From Thiocapsa rosea (GTDB lineage: Bacteria; Pseudomonadota; Gammaproteobacteria; Chromatiales; Chromatiaceae), in the NCBI RefSeq assembly GCF_003634315.1, contig NZ_RBXL01000001.1, positions 4,320,501 to 4,384,500 on the forward strand: a DNA stretch of 64,000 nucleotides. The letters are read 5' to 3'. Position numbers and translations under genes: made by a program. Below, one piece after another: positions 24,666 through 33,768 of the stretch. The first letter of the stretch is position 1. Each line of letters starts with the position of its first letter. The notes under the pieces were generated by a model that was not told the origin of the DNA, searched no databases, and saw only the letters and a program-made list of their open reading frames with translations.

Positions 24666-25699
24666 TCCTCAACCGGGAATCCGTAAGGCGGGGCCTCCAG
24701 ACGCAACAGAGGCCCGCCTTCGCTGAGCCTGACCTCGCCGGCTTCGGCCGCCTTGATCTCGACGACGGCGAGCAGCGCGTAGCGACCGGTGGCGACCGGG
24801 CTGGCCGCGACGACAGTCCCGCTGCCCTGCTGCGAGGTGCTGTCCGGCGAGAAGATCGCGTCGCCCGGTAGCGGCGGCGTCTCGCTTGCAACCTCGCCGA
24901 TGTACATCCGGCGCTTGAGCTTGCCGAGATACTGCATCCGGGCCACGACCTCCTGGCCGGTGTAGCACCCCTTGTGGAAGCTGACGCCGTCGATGAGCTG
25001 CATGTTGGCCATCTGGGGCACGAAGGTGTCCGCCGTTTCGTTGTAAACGCTCGGGATGCCGGCGCGGATATCGAGGAGCGTCCAGGCGTCGGTGTTTGCG
25101 GGTGCGGCTTGGGCGCGCAGCGCGTCCCAATGCGCGCGCAGCGGCTCGGGCGGGCCGATGATCTCGATGCGCGGCGTCGGACCCGACAGGCGAATCACGG
25201 CGATTGCGTCGGCGACGGCGAGGCCGTTCTCGGACTCGGGCACCGGGAGACCGCAGGCGCTCACGGCGGACGGTGCACAATCACCGGCAATCGCGATGCG
25301 AGCCAGGTCGTCGCTTGCATCCGCGATACTCACCCGACTGCGCAGCACGAACATCCGCAGCCGCTTCAGGAGGTCCGGGATGCGTTGCGACGGCAGTTGG
25401 AGATAAAAGGTGTCGCCGACCCGCATCACCAGAAAGTTGGCCAGCATGCGTCCCTTCTGGCTGCAGTGACTGCTCCACTGCACATGGCTTTCCGAGAGCT
25501 CGCGCAGATCGTTGCTGAGTTGGCCTTGGAGGAAGCCGAAGGCGTCCTCGCCGCGTACGGCGAGAAGCCCAAGATGCGAAAGATCGAAGAGACGACAACC
25601 GTCGGCGGCGTCCGGACCGGGGTCGGGGAAACGGGGGATGCCGTCTTCGTCGATCCGAGCGGAGCTTGCGGTGAGATGATCTCGCCAAACTGGATGCAT
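24662..25699 (-). CDS. ygfZ: YgfZ/GcvT-domain folate-binding protein (Fe-S cluster maintenance)
   Basis: 345 residues. YgfZ-type proteins bind folate and support assembly or repair of some iron-sulfur enzymes, notably MiaB in E. coli. The N-terminal GcvT-like fold has LRG-type DAFGFLQGQLSNDLREL, and the diagnostic motif KGCYTGQEVVARMQYLGKLK is near residues 245-264, with the family cysteine in KGCYTGQE. The protein is soluble and cytoplasmic. It is divergent from the RNB ribonuclease gene and overlaps the DUF1622 gene by four bases. Confidence 0.92.
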   Translation of the reverse strand: MHPVWRDHLTASSARIDEDGIPRFPDPGPDAADGCRLFDLSHLGLLAVRGEDAFGFLQGQLSNDLRELSESHVQWSSHCSQKGRMLANFLVMRVGDTFYLQLPSQRIPDLLKRLRMFVLRSRVSIADASDDLARIAIAGDCAPSAVSACGLPVPESENGLAVADAIAVIRLSGPTPRIEIIGPPEPLRAHWDALRAQAAPANTDAWTLLDIRAGIPSVYNETADTFVPQMANMQLIDGVSFHKGCYTGQEVVARMQYLGKLKRRMYIGEVASETPPLPGDAIFSPDSTSQQGSGTVVAASPVATGRYALLAVVEIKAAEAGEVRLSEGGPLLRLEAPPYGFPVEE

Positions 25700-25845
25700 G
25701 CTGAGTTACCTCGGGCTGAATTCCGTGAGGCCGCACGATGCTGCGTCGAGATGCGGCTGGTTCCGGTATCATAACCAACAGGTGCCGCGAAAACCGCGCT
25801 CGAGAGGGATCGATCGCGCAATGGTGCAGGGGAGATCACAGCAGC

Positions 25846-27669
25846 TTGTCGACATATCAATGCAGTCCGCCGGTCAATAGCCTGGTGCTTTACAAGGTTC
25901 GCCCCGCACGCGTGGTCAGCGTGGGGGAGAAGATCGAGATCGAGCTGGACGGCGGTCACAAACGCGTTCGACCGAAGGATGTCGCGCTTCTGCATCCGGG
26001 TCCACTGCATCGTCTTGCCGATCTCGCGCCGCAAGAGGGCGAGCTGCACGCGGCGTGGGAGTTGCTGGAGGGGTCTGAGACCAACCTCAAGGATCTCGCC
26101 GAGCTGGCGTTCGATGCCTTCACCCCGGCCACGGCTTGGGCGGCCTGGCAGTTGGTCTCCGAGGGACTGACCTTCAGCGGGACCCCCGAGCAGATCCAGG
26201 CTCGGCCCCGCGAGGCCGTCGAGCGGGAGCGGGCGGAGCGCGAGGCGAAGGCGGCGGAGGAGCGCGATTGGCACGCGTTCCTCGAACGTATGGCCGCGGC
26301 GGCGCCGGCCCCCGAGGACCGGGATCGACTTGGCGAGATCGAGCGCCTGGCCCACGGGCAGTCCGAGCACAGCCGGATCCTTGCTGCGCTCGGCCATCAG
26401 CAGACCCCCGAAAACGCCCACCGCGCGCTGGTGCAGGTCGGGCACTGGCACGCCAGCTACAACCCCTATCCCGCGCGTTGCGGGGTGCCGACCCGCGATC
26501 CGGAGCTGCCGGTCCCTGCGCTTGTCGAGGAGGACCGGCTCGATCTGACACACCTTGCGGCCTACGCCATTGACGATGAAGGCAATCAGGATCCGGACGA
26601 CGCGATCAGTGTGGATGGCGATCGCCTCTGGGTCCATGTTGCAGACGTCGCCGCCCTGATCGACGCCGAGTCCGAGATCGAGCGCGAGGCGAGGGCGCGC
26701 GGAGCGAACCTGTATCTCCCCGAGGGCGTGGTCAACATGCTGCCGGCGAGGGTGACGGATGCGCTCGGGCTCGGGCTGCAGCCGATCTCCCCGGCGCTTT
26801 CCTTCGGCATGCTCTGCAACGCTGCGGGCGAGATCGAGGACATTCAGGTCCACCGCACCTGGGTGCGGGTCGAGCGTCTGAGCTACGACTGGGTGGAGGA
26901 GCGTCTCCAGGAAGGCCCCTTCGCGGCGATTCGATCCTTGGTCGAGCCATTTCGTGCCCGCCGTCATGCCGACGGCGCGACCGGCTTGGACCTGCCCGAG
27001 GTGAGCATCCGGGTCGAAGACGGTCAGGTGCGGATCCGTCCGCTCCTGCGGCTCGGCAGCCGCGCCATGGTCACGGATGCCATGCTGATGGCCGGGGTGG
27101 CCGCGGGACGCTTCTGTCTGGAGCGTGGGATCCCGATCCCTTACGCGACTCAGGCACTCCCCGAGGGGCTGGATACCGCCACCGATCTCGCCGCCATGTA
27201 TGCGCGGCGCCGCCGTTTCAAGCCGACCCGCCTGACGGGCACGCCGGAGCTGCATGCCGGGCTCGGGCTCCCGATCTACACCCGAGCAACAAGCCCGCTT
27301 CGCCGTTACTCGGACCTCTTGGTGCACCAGCAGATCAGGGCCGAGCTCAGCGGAGGATCCGGTCTGTCGGAAGAGGAGGTCAGCGCCCGCGTCGCGCAGG
27401 CGGAGCTTGCCGCGGCATCGGTTCGGCGCGGGGAGCGGCTTTCCAACCAGCACTGGAAACATGTCTTCCTGCGCGAGAATCAAGCGTGGCGGGGCGATGG
27501 CGTCGTCGTGGATAGTGACGAGCGAAAGGTGACTGTCGTGATCCCGGATCTGGCGTTTGAGGCGCGGGTTCGCTCGCGCGATGCGGCCGGACTGAACGAA
27601 CGACTGCGACTGACGGTGACCGAGGTCGATGTTCCGGCGCTCACCTCCGGATTTCGGATTCTCGGCTGA
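25846..27669 (+). CDS. RNB-domain ribonuclease (RNase II/R-like exoribonuclease)
   Basis: 607 residues. RNB enzymes degrade RNA processively 3' to 5' using a Mg-binding aspartate cluster. The catalytic block reads AYAIDDEGNQDPDDAISVDG, followed by WVHVADVAALI; later RATSPLRRYSDLLVHQQ is the RNB C-terminal signature. The N-terminal region (LYKVRPARVVSVGEKIEIEL) is a small beta domain, and a short S1-like tail follows the catalytic core. There is no ATG before the conserved start. I take TTG 25846 with GGGGAG upstream; GTG 25885 (MLYKVRPAR) is an alternative. It is shorter than RNase R and belongs to the variant found in thiotrophs and cyanobacteria rather than to canonical E. coli RNase II. 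Confidence 0.9.
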   Translation: MSTYQCSPPVNSLVLYKVRPARVVSVGEKIEIELDGGHKRVRPKDVALLHPGPLHRLADLAPQEGELHAAWELLEGSETNLKDLAELAFDAFTPATAWAAWQLVSEGLTFSGTPEQIQARPREAVERERAEREAKAAEERDWHAFLERMAAAAPAPEDRDRLGEIERLAHGQSEHSRILAALGHQQTPENAHRALVQVGHWHASYNPYPARCGVPTRDPELPVPALVEEDRLDLTHLAAYAIDDEGNQDPDDAISVDGDRLWVHVADVAALIDAESEIEREARARGANLYLPEGVVNMLPARVTDALGLGLQPISPALSFGMLCNAAGEIEDIQVHRTWVRVERLSYDWVEERLQEGPFAAIRSLVEPFRARRHADGATGLDLPEVSIRVEDGQVRIRPLLRLGSRAMVTDAMLMAGVAAGRFCLERGIPIPYATQALPEGLDTATDLAAMYARRRRFKPTRLTGTPELHAGLGLPIYTRATSPLRRYSDLLVHQQIRAELSGGSGLSEEEVSARVAQAELAAASVRRGERLSNQHWKHVFLRENQAWRGDGVVVDSDERKVTVVIPDLAFEARVRSRDAAGLNERLRLTVTEVDVPALTSGFRILG

Positions 27670-27676
27670 TCGGGCT

Positions 27677-27700
27677 TAAACCGCGCCCAGTGCGGTGCGC
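27677..27700. repeat. Truncated TAAACCGCG element, copy A2
   Basis: TAAACCGCGCCCAGTGCGGT matches the left end of subfamily A; the core and right end are absent or decayed. It starts eight bases after the RNB stop. Confidence 0.6.
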
Positions 27701-27776
27701 TCGTCGGTCTGTTCGAAGGCGCCGATTCCTCGACCGACGAATGGCCGCTCGGGGAATCGACGCGGATCGGTCCCGT

Positions 27777-28304
27777 TCAGGCGCCCCAGCGCCGGACGGC
27801 ACCCGTGTCGAGGTGGACGAAGTCCGAACGACGATAATAGCCGACACCGCCGCGCCCGAGGGCAACCGCTGCGTCTCGGATATGGCGTGTCGGAAGGTCG
27901 GGGAAGCGAACATCGATGGCCTGTCCGGTGAGGTGCAGGCTATTTTTGGCGACGCCGCCGGAGGTCTCCCGGAGCATCTTGTTGGTGCGTGGCGAGCGGT
28001 ATCCGCTGATGACGTCGAAGCGGGCGTCGAGGTCGCCGAGGCGGGTCTTGATGTCGTAAAGGATGTCGAGTAGTTGAGGGTCCATCGAGGTTTGGTCACC
28101 GGTCCGAAAGTCTCGGAAGAAGTGATTGACCTCCTGAAGGGCCGTGCGTTGGTAGCGGTCTCCGACCCGATAGGTCACCGCAAGACGTTCGTCGGTGTGG
28201 AGATGTTTGAAGGCCAGGACACGCGGACGATCGGCCGGTTTCTTTGCGAATGCAGGTACGGCGACAACAGACAAGGCTGCGCCTAGAAAGTAACGTCGAT
28301 TCAT
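27777..28304 (-). CDS. MepK/YcbK-like murein endopeptidase (DUF882)
   Basis: 175 residues. Family members cleave peptidoglycan cross-links (E. coli MepK acts on 3-3 links) in the periplasm. The N-terminus NRRYFLGAALSVVAVPAFA is a twin-arginine signal. The zinc-site motifs of the M15-like fold are present: SLHLTGQAIDVRF (His and Asp ligands) and DFVHLDTG (second His). The GYRSPRTNKMLR block is also typical. It is close to, and divergent from, a lytic transglycosylase gene, giving a small cell-wall locus. Confidence 0.9.
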   Translation of the reverse strand: MNRRYFLGAALSVVAVPAFAKKPADRPRVLAFKHLHTDERLAVTYRVGDRYQRTALQEVNHFFRDFRTGDQTSMDPQLLDILYDIKTRLGDLDARFDVISGYRSPRTNKMLRETSGGVAKNSLHLTGQAIDVRFPDLPTRHIRDAAVALGRGGVGYYRRSDFVHLDTGAVRRWGA

Positions 28305-28765
28305 GTTCCCCCCGGTACATTGGACGTTTTTGCCTGTAGGCAGGGGCAGAGTATAGGAAGAGGTCGCCCAAAAGCAATCGAAAATTTCTCATCGTGTCGA
28401 TTCAGTGTCGAACTTAAAATTTTACACAAGATATCAATGATAAGATGCTGTTGAAATGATTTGTTTTTTTATGACCTAACAGATGACGTGATGACTCATG
28501 AGAGGCGTTTTTCAAATGGATCGGGCGTGATTTGGACGCTATTTCGATCGCATTTCGAGAACCGATTCGAAGATTTTTATGTACGTTTACAATCGCGCGC
28601 GCTCGGCGATAATGCAGCCATGCAGGTTCCGTCAAAGAATGCGGGTGCGGATATAGAGTGCAAATCGGCAGACAACGGGTTTGCCGCCGACGGCGAAGGG
28701 GCTGACGTCTCCGGCCGTCTTGCTCTAGCATGCACCGGGTTCGGCACCGTTCGAGGGGGGATGAG
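28305..28765. other. AT-rich divergent intergenic region
   Basis: About 460 bases between mepK-like and transglycosylase genes, noticeably richer in A and T than the rest of the window (for example AAAATTTTACACAAGATATC near 28410-28432 and GTTTTTTTATG near 28463). It should contain both divergent promoters. I see no convincing protein, tRNA or terminator; the one open frame starting at 28461 has no coding character. Confidence 0.4.
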
Positions 28766-29461
28766 ATGCGAGGACTCCTGGCGACCTTCGTGGTCTTGGC
28801 TGCGTGCGGCGTCGCAGGCGCGGCTCAGGCGGATATCTACAAGTACGTCGATGCCGCGGGCAAGGTCTATTTTACCGACGCACCGCTGAAAGGCAGCAAG
28901 TATCGGCTCGAGTGGAAGCGCGAGACGAAGAAGCTGGTCCGGGAGAGCGAAACGCGTTCGGCCGGCCTCAAGCAGCCCAAGTTACTGACCGGGGAGCGTG
29001 CCAAGGCGGCTGCCCCCATCACGGGATCGTTGGCAACGCGCCGCGCCGCCTACGAGACGCTGATCGCTGCCAATGCCCGCCGTTACGGACTGTCCCCCGC
29101 GCTGATCCATGCCGTCGTGAGAGCCGAGTCCGCCTACAATCCGTCGGCGGTGTCGCGTGCCGGTGCTCAAGGGCTGATGCAGTTGATGCCCGGGACTGCG
29201 GCCCGCTACGGGGTCTCCGACAGCTTCAATCCGGTCGAGAATATCCGCGGCGGTACGGCCTATCTGCGCGATCTGATGGACATGTTCGATTGGGACCTCG
29301 AGCTTGCCCTCGCCGGCTACAACGCGGGCGAGGGGGCCGTGATCAAACACGGACGCAAGATCCCGCCCTATGCGGAGACACAGGCTTACGTGCGCAAGGT
29401 GCGTCAGTTTCTTTGGGCCGAGAAGGACGCCGGCAGCGGCGTGGTGATGTCGGTGCGCTGA
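28766..29461 (+). CDS. Lytic murein transglycosylase (SLT family) with DUF4124 domain
   Basis: 231 residues. Sec signal (MRGLLATFVVLAACGVAGAAQA) followed by a DUF4124 segment (DIYKYVDAAGKVYFTDAP) and a C-terminal SLT domain. Catalytic Glu is about residue 121 in VVRAESAYNPSAVS, followed by the SLT signature GAQGLMQLMPGTAARYGV and LALAGYNAGEGAV. It cleaves the glycan strand to 1,6-anhydro-MurNAc in the periplasm. ATG 28766 is chosen because GAGGGGGG lies just upstream; the open frame from 28730 adds an Arg-rich prefix that would spoil the signal. A GTTGTC hairpin follows. Confidence 0.92.
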   Translation: MRGLLATFVVLAACGVAGAAQADIYKYVDAAGKVYFTDAPLKGSKYRLEWKRETKKLVRESETRSAGLKQPKLLTGERAKAAAPITGSLATRRAAYETLIAANARRYGLSPALIHAVVRAESAYNPSAVSRAGAQGLMQLMPGTAARYGVSDSFNPVENIRGGTAYLRDLMDMFDWDLELALAGYNAGEGAVIKHGRKIPPYAETQAYVRKVRQFLWAEKDAGSGVVMSVR

Positions 29462-29558
29462 CGTGCGGAAGGGATTCATCGTCGGGCCGCTCAAGATCCA
29501 CCGGGCCTGCGGGCTATTGGAGCGGTGCAGCGATTCCGAGATTGTCCGAGAGCATTTT

Positions 29559-29603
29559 CGTTGTCGTTGTCGTAATCGATGGTCGATTACGACAACGACA
29601 ACG
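29559..29603. repeat. (GTTGTC)n perfect hairpin H4
   Basis: A perfect 21-bp stem: arms 29559-29579 (CGTTGTCGTTGTCGTAATCG plus A) and 29583-29603, loop TGG. It sits between convergent genes. Confidence 0.9.
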
Positions 29604-29632
29604 GACGGTCTCGACACATTTGCCGTGCTGTA

Positions 29633-29851
29633 CTAGTCCTCCCCGATGACGCGATCGTCGCGCGGGGTCGAGAGCAGTTTCTCCGCCTCGCCTTGCTGAC
29701 GTGCGAAGACGAGCCGGTACTGGATGTCGCTCCCGGTGCCTTCCTCCTCGCGGCGCAGCCGCACCAGTGCGCGGGCGTCCTGATAGCGCTCGATGGTGTC
29801 GACGTATTCCAGCTGCAGCGGCGGTGAGATCTTGTAAACGAAGTAGGGCAT
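29633..29851 (-). CDS. Small conserved hypothetical protein (72 aa)
   Basis: Reads MPYFVYKISPPLQLEYVDTI, then an Arg-rich RYQDARALVRLRREEE segment, and ends LLSTPRDDRVIGED. A short protein with this MPYFVYKI start and the LLSTPRDxRVIGED end is familiar to me from many gammaproteobacteria but has no assigned function. The frame is open upstream to 30097, but that part crosses two repeat elements, so the ATG at 29851 is taken. It is cytoplasmic, with no signal or membrane helix. Confidence 0.75.
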   Translation of the reverse strand: MPYFVYKISPPLQLEYVDTIERYQDARALVRLRREEEGTGSDIQYRLVFARQQGEAEKLLSTPRDDRVIGED

Positions 29852-29940
29852 GGTCGGGGTATCCTTCGCGGTATCTGTTTTCCGGGTTCCGGTCGGTTGC
29901 TCGTGGCAGAAGATGGGACCGCCCGCGCGGGGTGCAAGTC

Positions 29941-30026
29941 TAAACCGCGCCCGGTGCGGTATGCGTAGTTTGTTGGAATGGCTTGGCTGCGACAGCGTCG
30001 AAGACTGTCGGAGCTGGCGCGGTTTA
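29941..30026. repeat. TAAACCGCG element, subfamily A, copy A3
   Basis: 86 bp, TAAACCGCGCCCGGTGCGGT to GGCGCGGTTTA, diverged in the core (GGCTGCGACAGCGTCGAAGA in place of the usual block). Confidence 0.8.
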
Positions 30027-30049
30027 AAGTATTGAAAAAAATTAAATTT

Positions 30050-30133
30050 TAAACCGCGTCTCACCAAGATCAAGGAAGTCTCCGACGCTGAACACAAAAC
30101 AAAAATGACGCATTTCGCTTTGGACGCGGTTTA
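30050..30133. repeat. TAAACCGCG element, subfamily B, copy B2
   Basis: 84 bp, TAAACCGCGTCTCACC to CTTTGGACGCGGTTTA. It follows A3 after an A/T-rich spacer (GAAAAAAATTAAATTTT). The rest of the interval to sat (30134-30483) holds no gene that I can support and should contain the sat promoter. Confidence 0.8.
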
Positions 30134-30483
30134 GCGCACTCGCAGCCTCCAGGCTTCGGCGCGAGACCGCCCTTACTCCAAGAGAATTTGTTCGTTGCAT
30201 AAGGATCCTCTGGGCAAGGAATTTCAAGGTCCGTGGTATGGTTTCCGGGATCGGTGGAGCAGATCGGTCGGTTTGGGCAAGCGCGACGCGAGCGGATCGG
30301 ACCGCATGCCCGCGTGAGGACGTCCGGCCGAAACGCGGTCGCCTCCGGTTAGGCGCGAGCTGTTCTCGTGCGTGAACCCCGGCGATACGCTCCAGAAGAA
30401 TTCAGTTCCCTCAGTCGTCTCATCGTCCTCCTCGGTCGAGTATCGACAGGCGCGATGGACCCCATCACGAGAGGCAGAAGAAG

Positions 30484-31671
30484 ATGATCAACCCCGTCGG
30501 TTCCGAAGCGTTGAAGCCCTTGTTCGTCTACGACCCGGATTCCCACCATGCCCTGATGCGCGAGGCCGAGACCCTGCCCTCAGTCATCATCAGCTCGCAG
30601 GCGGCCGCCAATGCCGTGATGTTGGGCGGCGGGTATTTCAGTCCGCTGCCCGGGTTCATGACCGTTGAGGACGCCATCGCCGTGGCGGAGGGGATGCGGA
30701 CCACCGGCGGGCTCTTCTTCCCGGTGCCGATTCTCTGCCTGCTGGAGAGCGCCAACGGGATCGCCGAGGCCAAGCGGATCGCCTTGCGCGACCCCAATGT
30801 CGAGGGCAATCCGGTACTTGCCGTGATGGATGTCGAGGCGATCGAGCAGGTGAGCGACGCGCAGATGGCGCTCATGACCGAGAAGGTCTACCGCACCTCG
30901 GACCCGGAGCACCCGGGCGTCCAGACCTTCAACAGCCAGGGTCGATTCGCGGTCTCGGGTCCCATCCAGGTTCTGCATTTCTCCTATTTCCAGGACGATT
31001 TCCCGGACACCTTCCGCACTGCCGTGGAGATCCGCAACGAGATCGCCGAGCGAGGTTGGAAGCGCGTCGTCGCCTTCCAGACCCGCAACCCCATGCATCT
31101 GGCTCACGAGGAGCTGTGTCACATGGCCATGAAGCGGCTCGACTGCGACGGCCTGGTGATCCACATGCTGCTCGGCAAGCTCAAGCCCGGCGATATCCCG
31201 GCCCCGGTGCGGGATGCGGCGATCCGCAAGATGGTCGAGCTCTACTTCGCGCCCAACAGCGCCATGGTGACGGGCTACGGTTTCGACATGCTCTATGCCG
31301 GGCCGCGTGAGGCGGTGCTGCACGCCTACTTTAGGCAGAACATGGGTGCGACCCACTTCATCATCGGCCGCGATCATGCCGGTGTCGGCGATTATTACGG
31401 CGCCTTCGATGCCCAAACGATCTTCGATGAAGAGGTTCCCGCAGACGCCCTGCAGATCGAGATCTTCAAGGCAGACCATACCGCTTACTCGAAGAAGCTC
31501 AACCGGGTTGTGATGATGTGCGAGGCCCCGGATCACAGCAAGGAGGACTTCGTCCTGCTCTCCGGTACCAAGGTCCGCGAGATGCTCGGCAACGGGATCG
31601 CACCGCCGCCCGAGTTCTCTCGACCCGAGGTCGCGCAGATCCTGATGGATTACTATCGCTCGCTCGGTTGA
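30484..31671 (+). CDS. sat: Sulfate adenylyltransferase (ATP sulfurylase), dissimilatory type
   Basis: 395 residues. The homo-oligomeric Sat enzyme interconverts APS plus pyrophosphate and ATP plus sulfate. In purple sulfur bacteria it normally runs in the ATP-forming direction as the last step of sulfite oxidation through APS. The active-site motifs are intact: QTRNPMHLAHEELC (QxRNPxHxxH type) near 197-210 and GRDHAGVGDYYG near 295-306, with a FDxxxP-like block after. It is a Sat, not a CysD/CysN type. Unlike the layout in several Chromatiaceae, no aprM/aprAB genes flank it here: upstream are repeats and downstream is a glycosyltransferase. Confidence 0.96.
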   Translation: MINPVGSEALKPLFVYDPDSHHALMREAETLPSVIISSQAAANAVMLGGGYFSPLPGFMTVEDAIAVAEGMRTTGGLFFPVPILCLLESANGIAEAKRIALRDPNVEGNPVLAVMDVEAIEQVSDAQMALMTEKVYRTSDPEHPGVQTFNSQGRFAVSGPIQVLHFSYFQDDFPDTFRTAVEIRNEIAERGWKRVVAFQTRNPMHLAHEELCHMAMKRLDCDGLVIHMLLGKLKPGDIPAPVRDAAIRKMVELYFAPNSAMVTGYGFDMLYAGPREAVLHAYFRQNMGATHFIIGRDHAGVGDYYGAFDAQTIFDEEVPADALQIEIFKADHTAYSKKLNRVVMMCEAPDHSKEDFVLLSGTKVREMLGNGIAPPPEFSRPEVAQILMDYYRSLG

Positions 31672-31799
31672 GCCACGCGCTCGGCGATCCACGCGGACAA
31701 ACCACGTCGGCGCCGACAGGGCTCAGACAGCGGATTCTTCAATGATGACGAGACGGTGTCGACGCAGGGGCGGGTGATTCCTGCGTGACCGAGAGATCC

Positions 31800-33524
31800 A
31801 TGTCCACATCCAACCTTCCGCACGAGACAGGACTCCGCGATGGGGTGTCGGAGCGCGAGTCCATCCTGACACTTGTCCTGCTGACCATTGCGACACTCGG
31901 GATCGGGCTGCTCTTCGCGCTCGATCCGCGCTGGGGTTACGACGAGGCTTGGCACCTCTATCTGAGCACCGTCTCGCCCTGGACCAAGGCACTCGAGGAG
32001 GGCCTGGTCGACGCCCATCCGCCGCTGCATCATCTCCTGCTCATGCCGATGGCCCGGCTCGGCCCGGATTCCTTCTGGTTCCGGCTCCCGTCGGTCTTGG
32101 CCGCCGTGGCGACTGTTCCGTTGTGGTATCTGCTGCTGCGGCGTCTGCATGTTGTCCGGGAGATGGCCTTGCTCGGGGTGGTGCTGCTGGTGACGAGCTT
32201 CGCCTTCCTCGAGCTTGCGGTCTCGGTGCGCTCCTACAGCTTCGGACTGCTGTTCTTGGTCATCGGACTGCTCGCGGCGACGACGCTTGTCCCGCGGACC
32301 GCCTCGGGCGCGAACGATCTCGGGACTGCGCCCGAACCGCAGCCACTGATGGCCGCGTTGGGGCTCACCCTCGCCTTCGCCTTCATCTACTCGGCACTCT
32401 TCGTCACCGTCGGCTTGATCCTGGCCTTGGCGCTGCTGTGGGCGGTTCGGGCCGGACGCCGTTTCGTGCGTCCGCTCGAATGGTTGCGGACTTGGCGATT
32501 TTTGGATTGGCTCGCCTTCGTTGTTTTGGTGATCGGCAGCCTCTCGGTGCTGCTGTGGTTTGCGCTCGGGTACGGGCGCGGGCGCGGGGCCGTGGCACCC
32601 ATGCATCTCGAGTCCTTCACGCTGTGCGAGGGCGATTCGATTCTCCATTTTGCCTGGTGCGGTCTAGTCGGCAACGCCGGCTGGCTGACCCCGCAATTTT
32701 CGGCGACGGATCCGGGGCAAATACTCGCCGTGGCGCTCTTCTGGACGGCTGCAGTCCTCGTACTGGCGGTCGGATTGTGGCGGCGGCAGAGCGCGCGGGT
32801 GCTGATGGTTCTGGCGGCCGTCATCGCGACCGCTTTGGTCTTTGTGGCAGGGGTCGCCGGCGCCTATCCCTTCGGCGGACTGATGCGGCATCAATCGATG
32901 CTGTTGCCGCTTTATCTCGCGATCATCGTCTTGGCGCTCGATCTTGTCTGGTCGCATCTGCATTCCCGGCGCCTCCAGCAGGCGTTCAGCCTTGCGGTGG
33001 TCGGGTTTGCCTTGTTCGGGCTCTTTCGTGCCCACGCGACCGATCCCGTCGGCGAGGCCCACACCGGCGGTGTGCGTCCCGAGATCACGGCCGCGTTCGC
33101 GTGCGATTCGGGGCAGCAGGCCGTCTACATCGAAGGGCGCGCGTTATATCCGCTCTATGCCGCTGCCTATGCCAAGGGGATCGCATTCCGAACGACCCTG
33201 ACCGATCAAGACGGTGTGCCCGTCGAGGTTCCGTACGGAACGGGTTGGTTCAACGGCTTGATCCATCCGCGGGACTGGGACGTCTTTACGATGAAGGACG
33301 ATTGCGGGTCCGATCGCACAGTCATTCGAGACCGCCGACGTTGGGCCTTGCCCGATGGCCCGGATGCGCGGCTTGACTCGCAACTGGAGGCATTGAAGGC
33401 GGCACTCGGGGTTGCGGCTCTACAGGTGATCCGGCTTCCTCCGGAAGAGGAGGATGCGGAGTCCGAAACCGGTGCGGGTTCAGGGGATGAGCCGCCCGGG
33501 GCACGCTGCCCGATTCGTCGGTAG
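31800..33524 (+). CDS. GT39-like membrane glycosyltransferase
   Basis: 574 residues. About eleven hydrophobic segments, plus the N-terminal DExWH-type signature GYDEAWHLYLSTVSPW and AHPPLHHLLLMPMARLG, identify an ArnT/PMT-like GT-C glycosyltransferase that uses polyprenyl-phosphate sugars at the outer face of the inner membrane. The C-terminal soluble part (about 420-574) is less conserved. I take ATG 31800; GTG 31785 is also possible. With the two minus-strand genes beyond the minisatellite (a flippase-like protein and a FAD oxidoreductase) it may form a glycan or lipid modification locus. The substrate is unknown. Confidence 0.8.
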   Translation: MSTSNLPHETGLRDGVSERESILTLVLLTIATLGIGLLFALDPRWGYDEAWHLYLSTVSPWTKALEEGLVDAHPPLHHLLLMPMARLGPDSFWFRLPSVLAAVATVPLWYLLLRRLHVVREMALLGVVLLVTSFAFLELAVSVRSYSFGLLFLVIGLLAATTLVPRTASGANDLGTAPEPQPLMAALGLTLAFAFIYSALFVTVGLILALALLWAVRAGRRFVRPLEWLRTWRFLDWLAFVVLVIGSLSVLLWFALGYGRGRGAVAPMHLESFTLCEGDSILHFAWCGLVGNAGWLTPQFSATDPGQILAVALFWTAAVLVLAVGLWRRQSARVLMVLAAVIATALVFVAGVAGAYPFGGLMRHQSMLLPLYLAIIVLALDLVWSHLHSRRLQQAFSLAVVGFALFGLFRAHATDPVGEAHTGGVRPEITAAFACDSGQQAVYIEGRALYPLYAAAYAKGIAFRTTLTDQDGVPVEVPYGTGWFNGLIHPRDWDVFTMKDDCGSDRTVIRDRRRWALPDGPDARLDSQLEALKAALGVAALQVIRLPPEEEDAESETGAGSGDEPPGARCPIRR

Positions 33525-33525
33525 G

Positions 33526-33723
33526 GGGAGGAAGGGTTTCGCTTCGCTCGACGGGTGCCGGAACCGGGGCGTCGGAGCTGGGAGGAAGGGTTTCGCTGCG
33601 CTCGACCGGTGCCGGAACCGGGGCGTTGGAGCGGGGAGGATGGGTTTCGCTGCGCTCGACCGGTGCCGGAACCGGGGCGTTGGAGCGGGGAGGATGGGTT
33701 TCGCTTCGCTCTACCCATCCTAC
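33526..33723. repeat. 54-bp minisatellite, about 3.7 units
   Basis: Units begin at 33526, 33580, 33634 and 33688, exactly 54 bases apart. Each opens GGGAGGA(A/T)GGGTTTCGCT and contains GGTGCCGGAACCGGGGCGT; the last ends as the common TCTACCCATCCTAC palindrome half. It was formed by tandem expansion of a GGATGGGTTTCGC interspersed repeat between convergent genes. Confidence 0.92.
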
Positions 33724-33768
33724 GGGTGTGGGCTTCGGGTTTTGTCAGGGCCGCATGGTTCGGGTGGT

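Noticed and set aside
28461-28889. 142-codon open frame before the lytic transglycosylase
   Set aside because: AT-rich, no motif, and overlaps the true gene in another frame.
30484-31671. Minus-strand open frame over sat
   Set aside because: Shadow; Sat motifs are on the plus strand.
33526-33723. CRISPR-like array
   Set aside because: Units are tandem 54-mers with no variable spacers and no cas genes.
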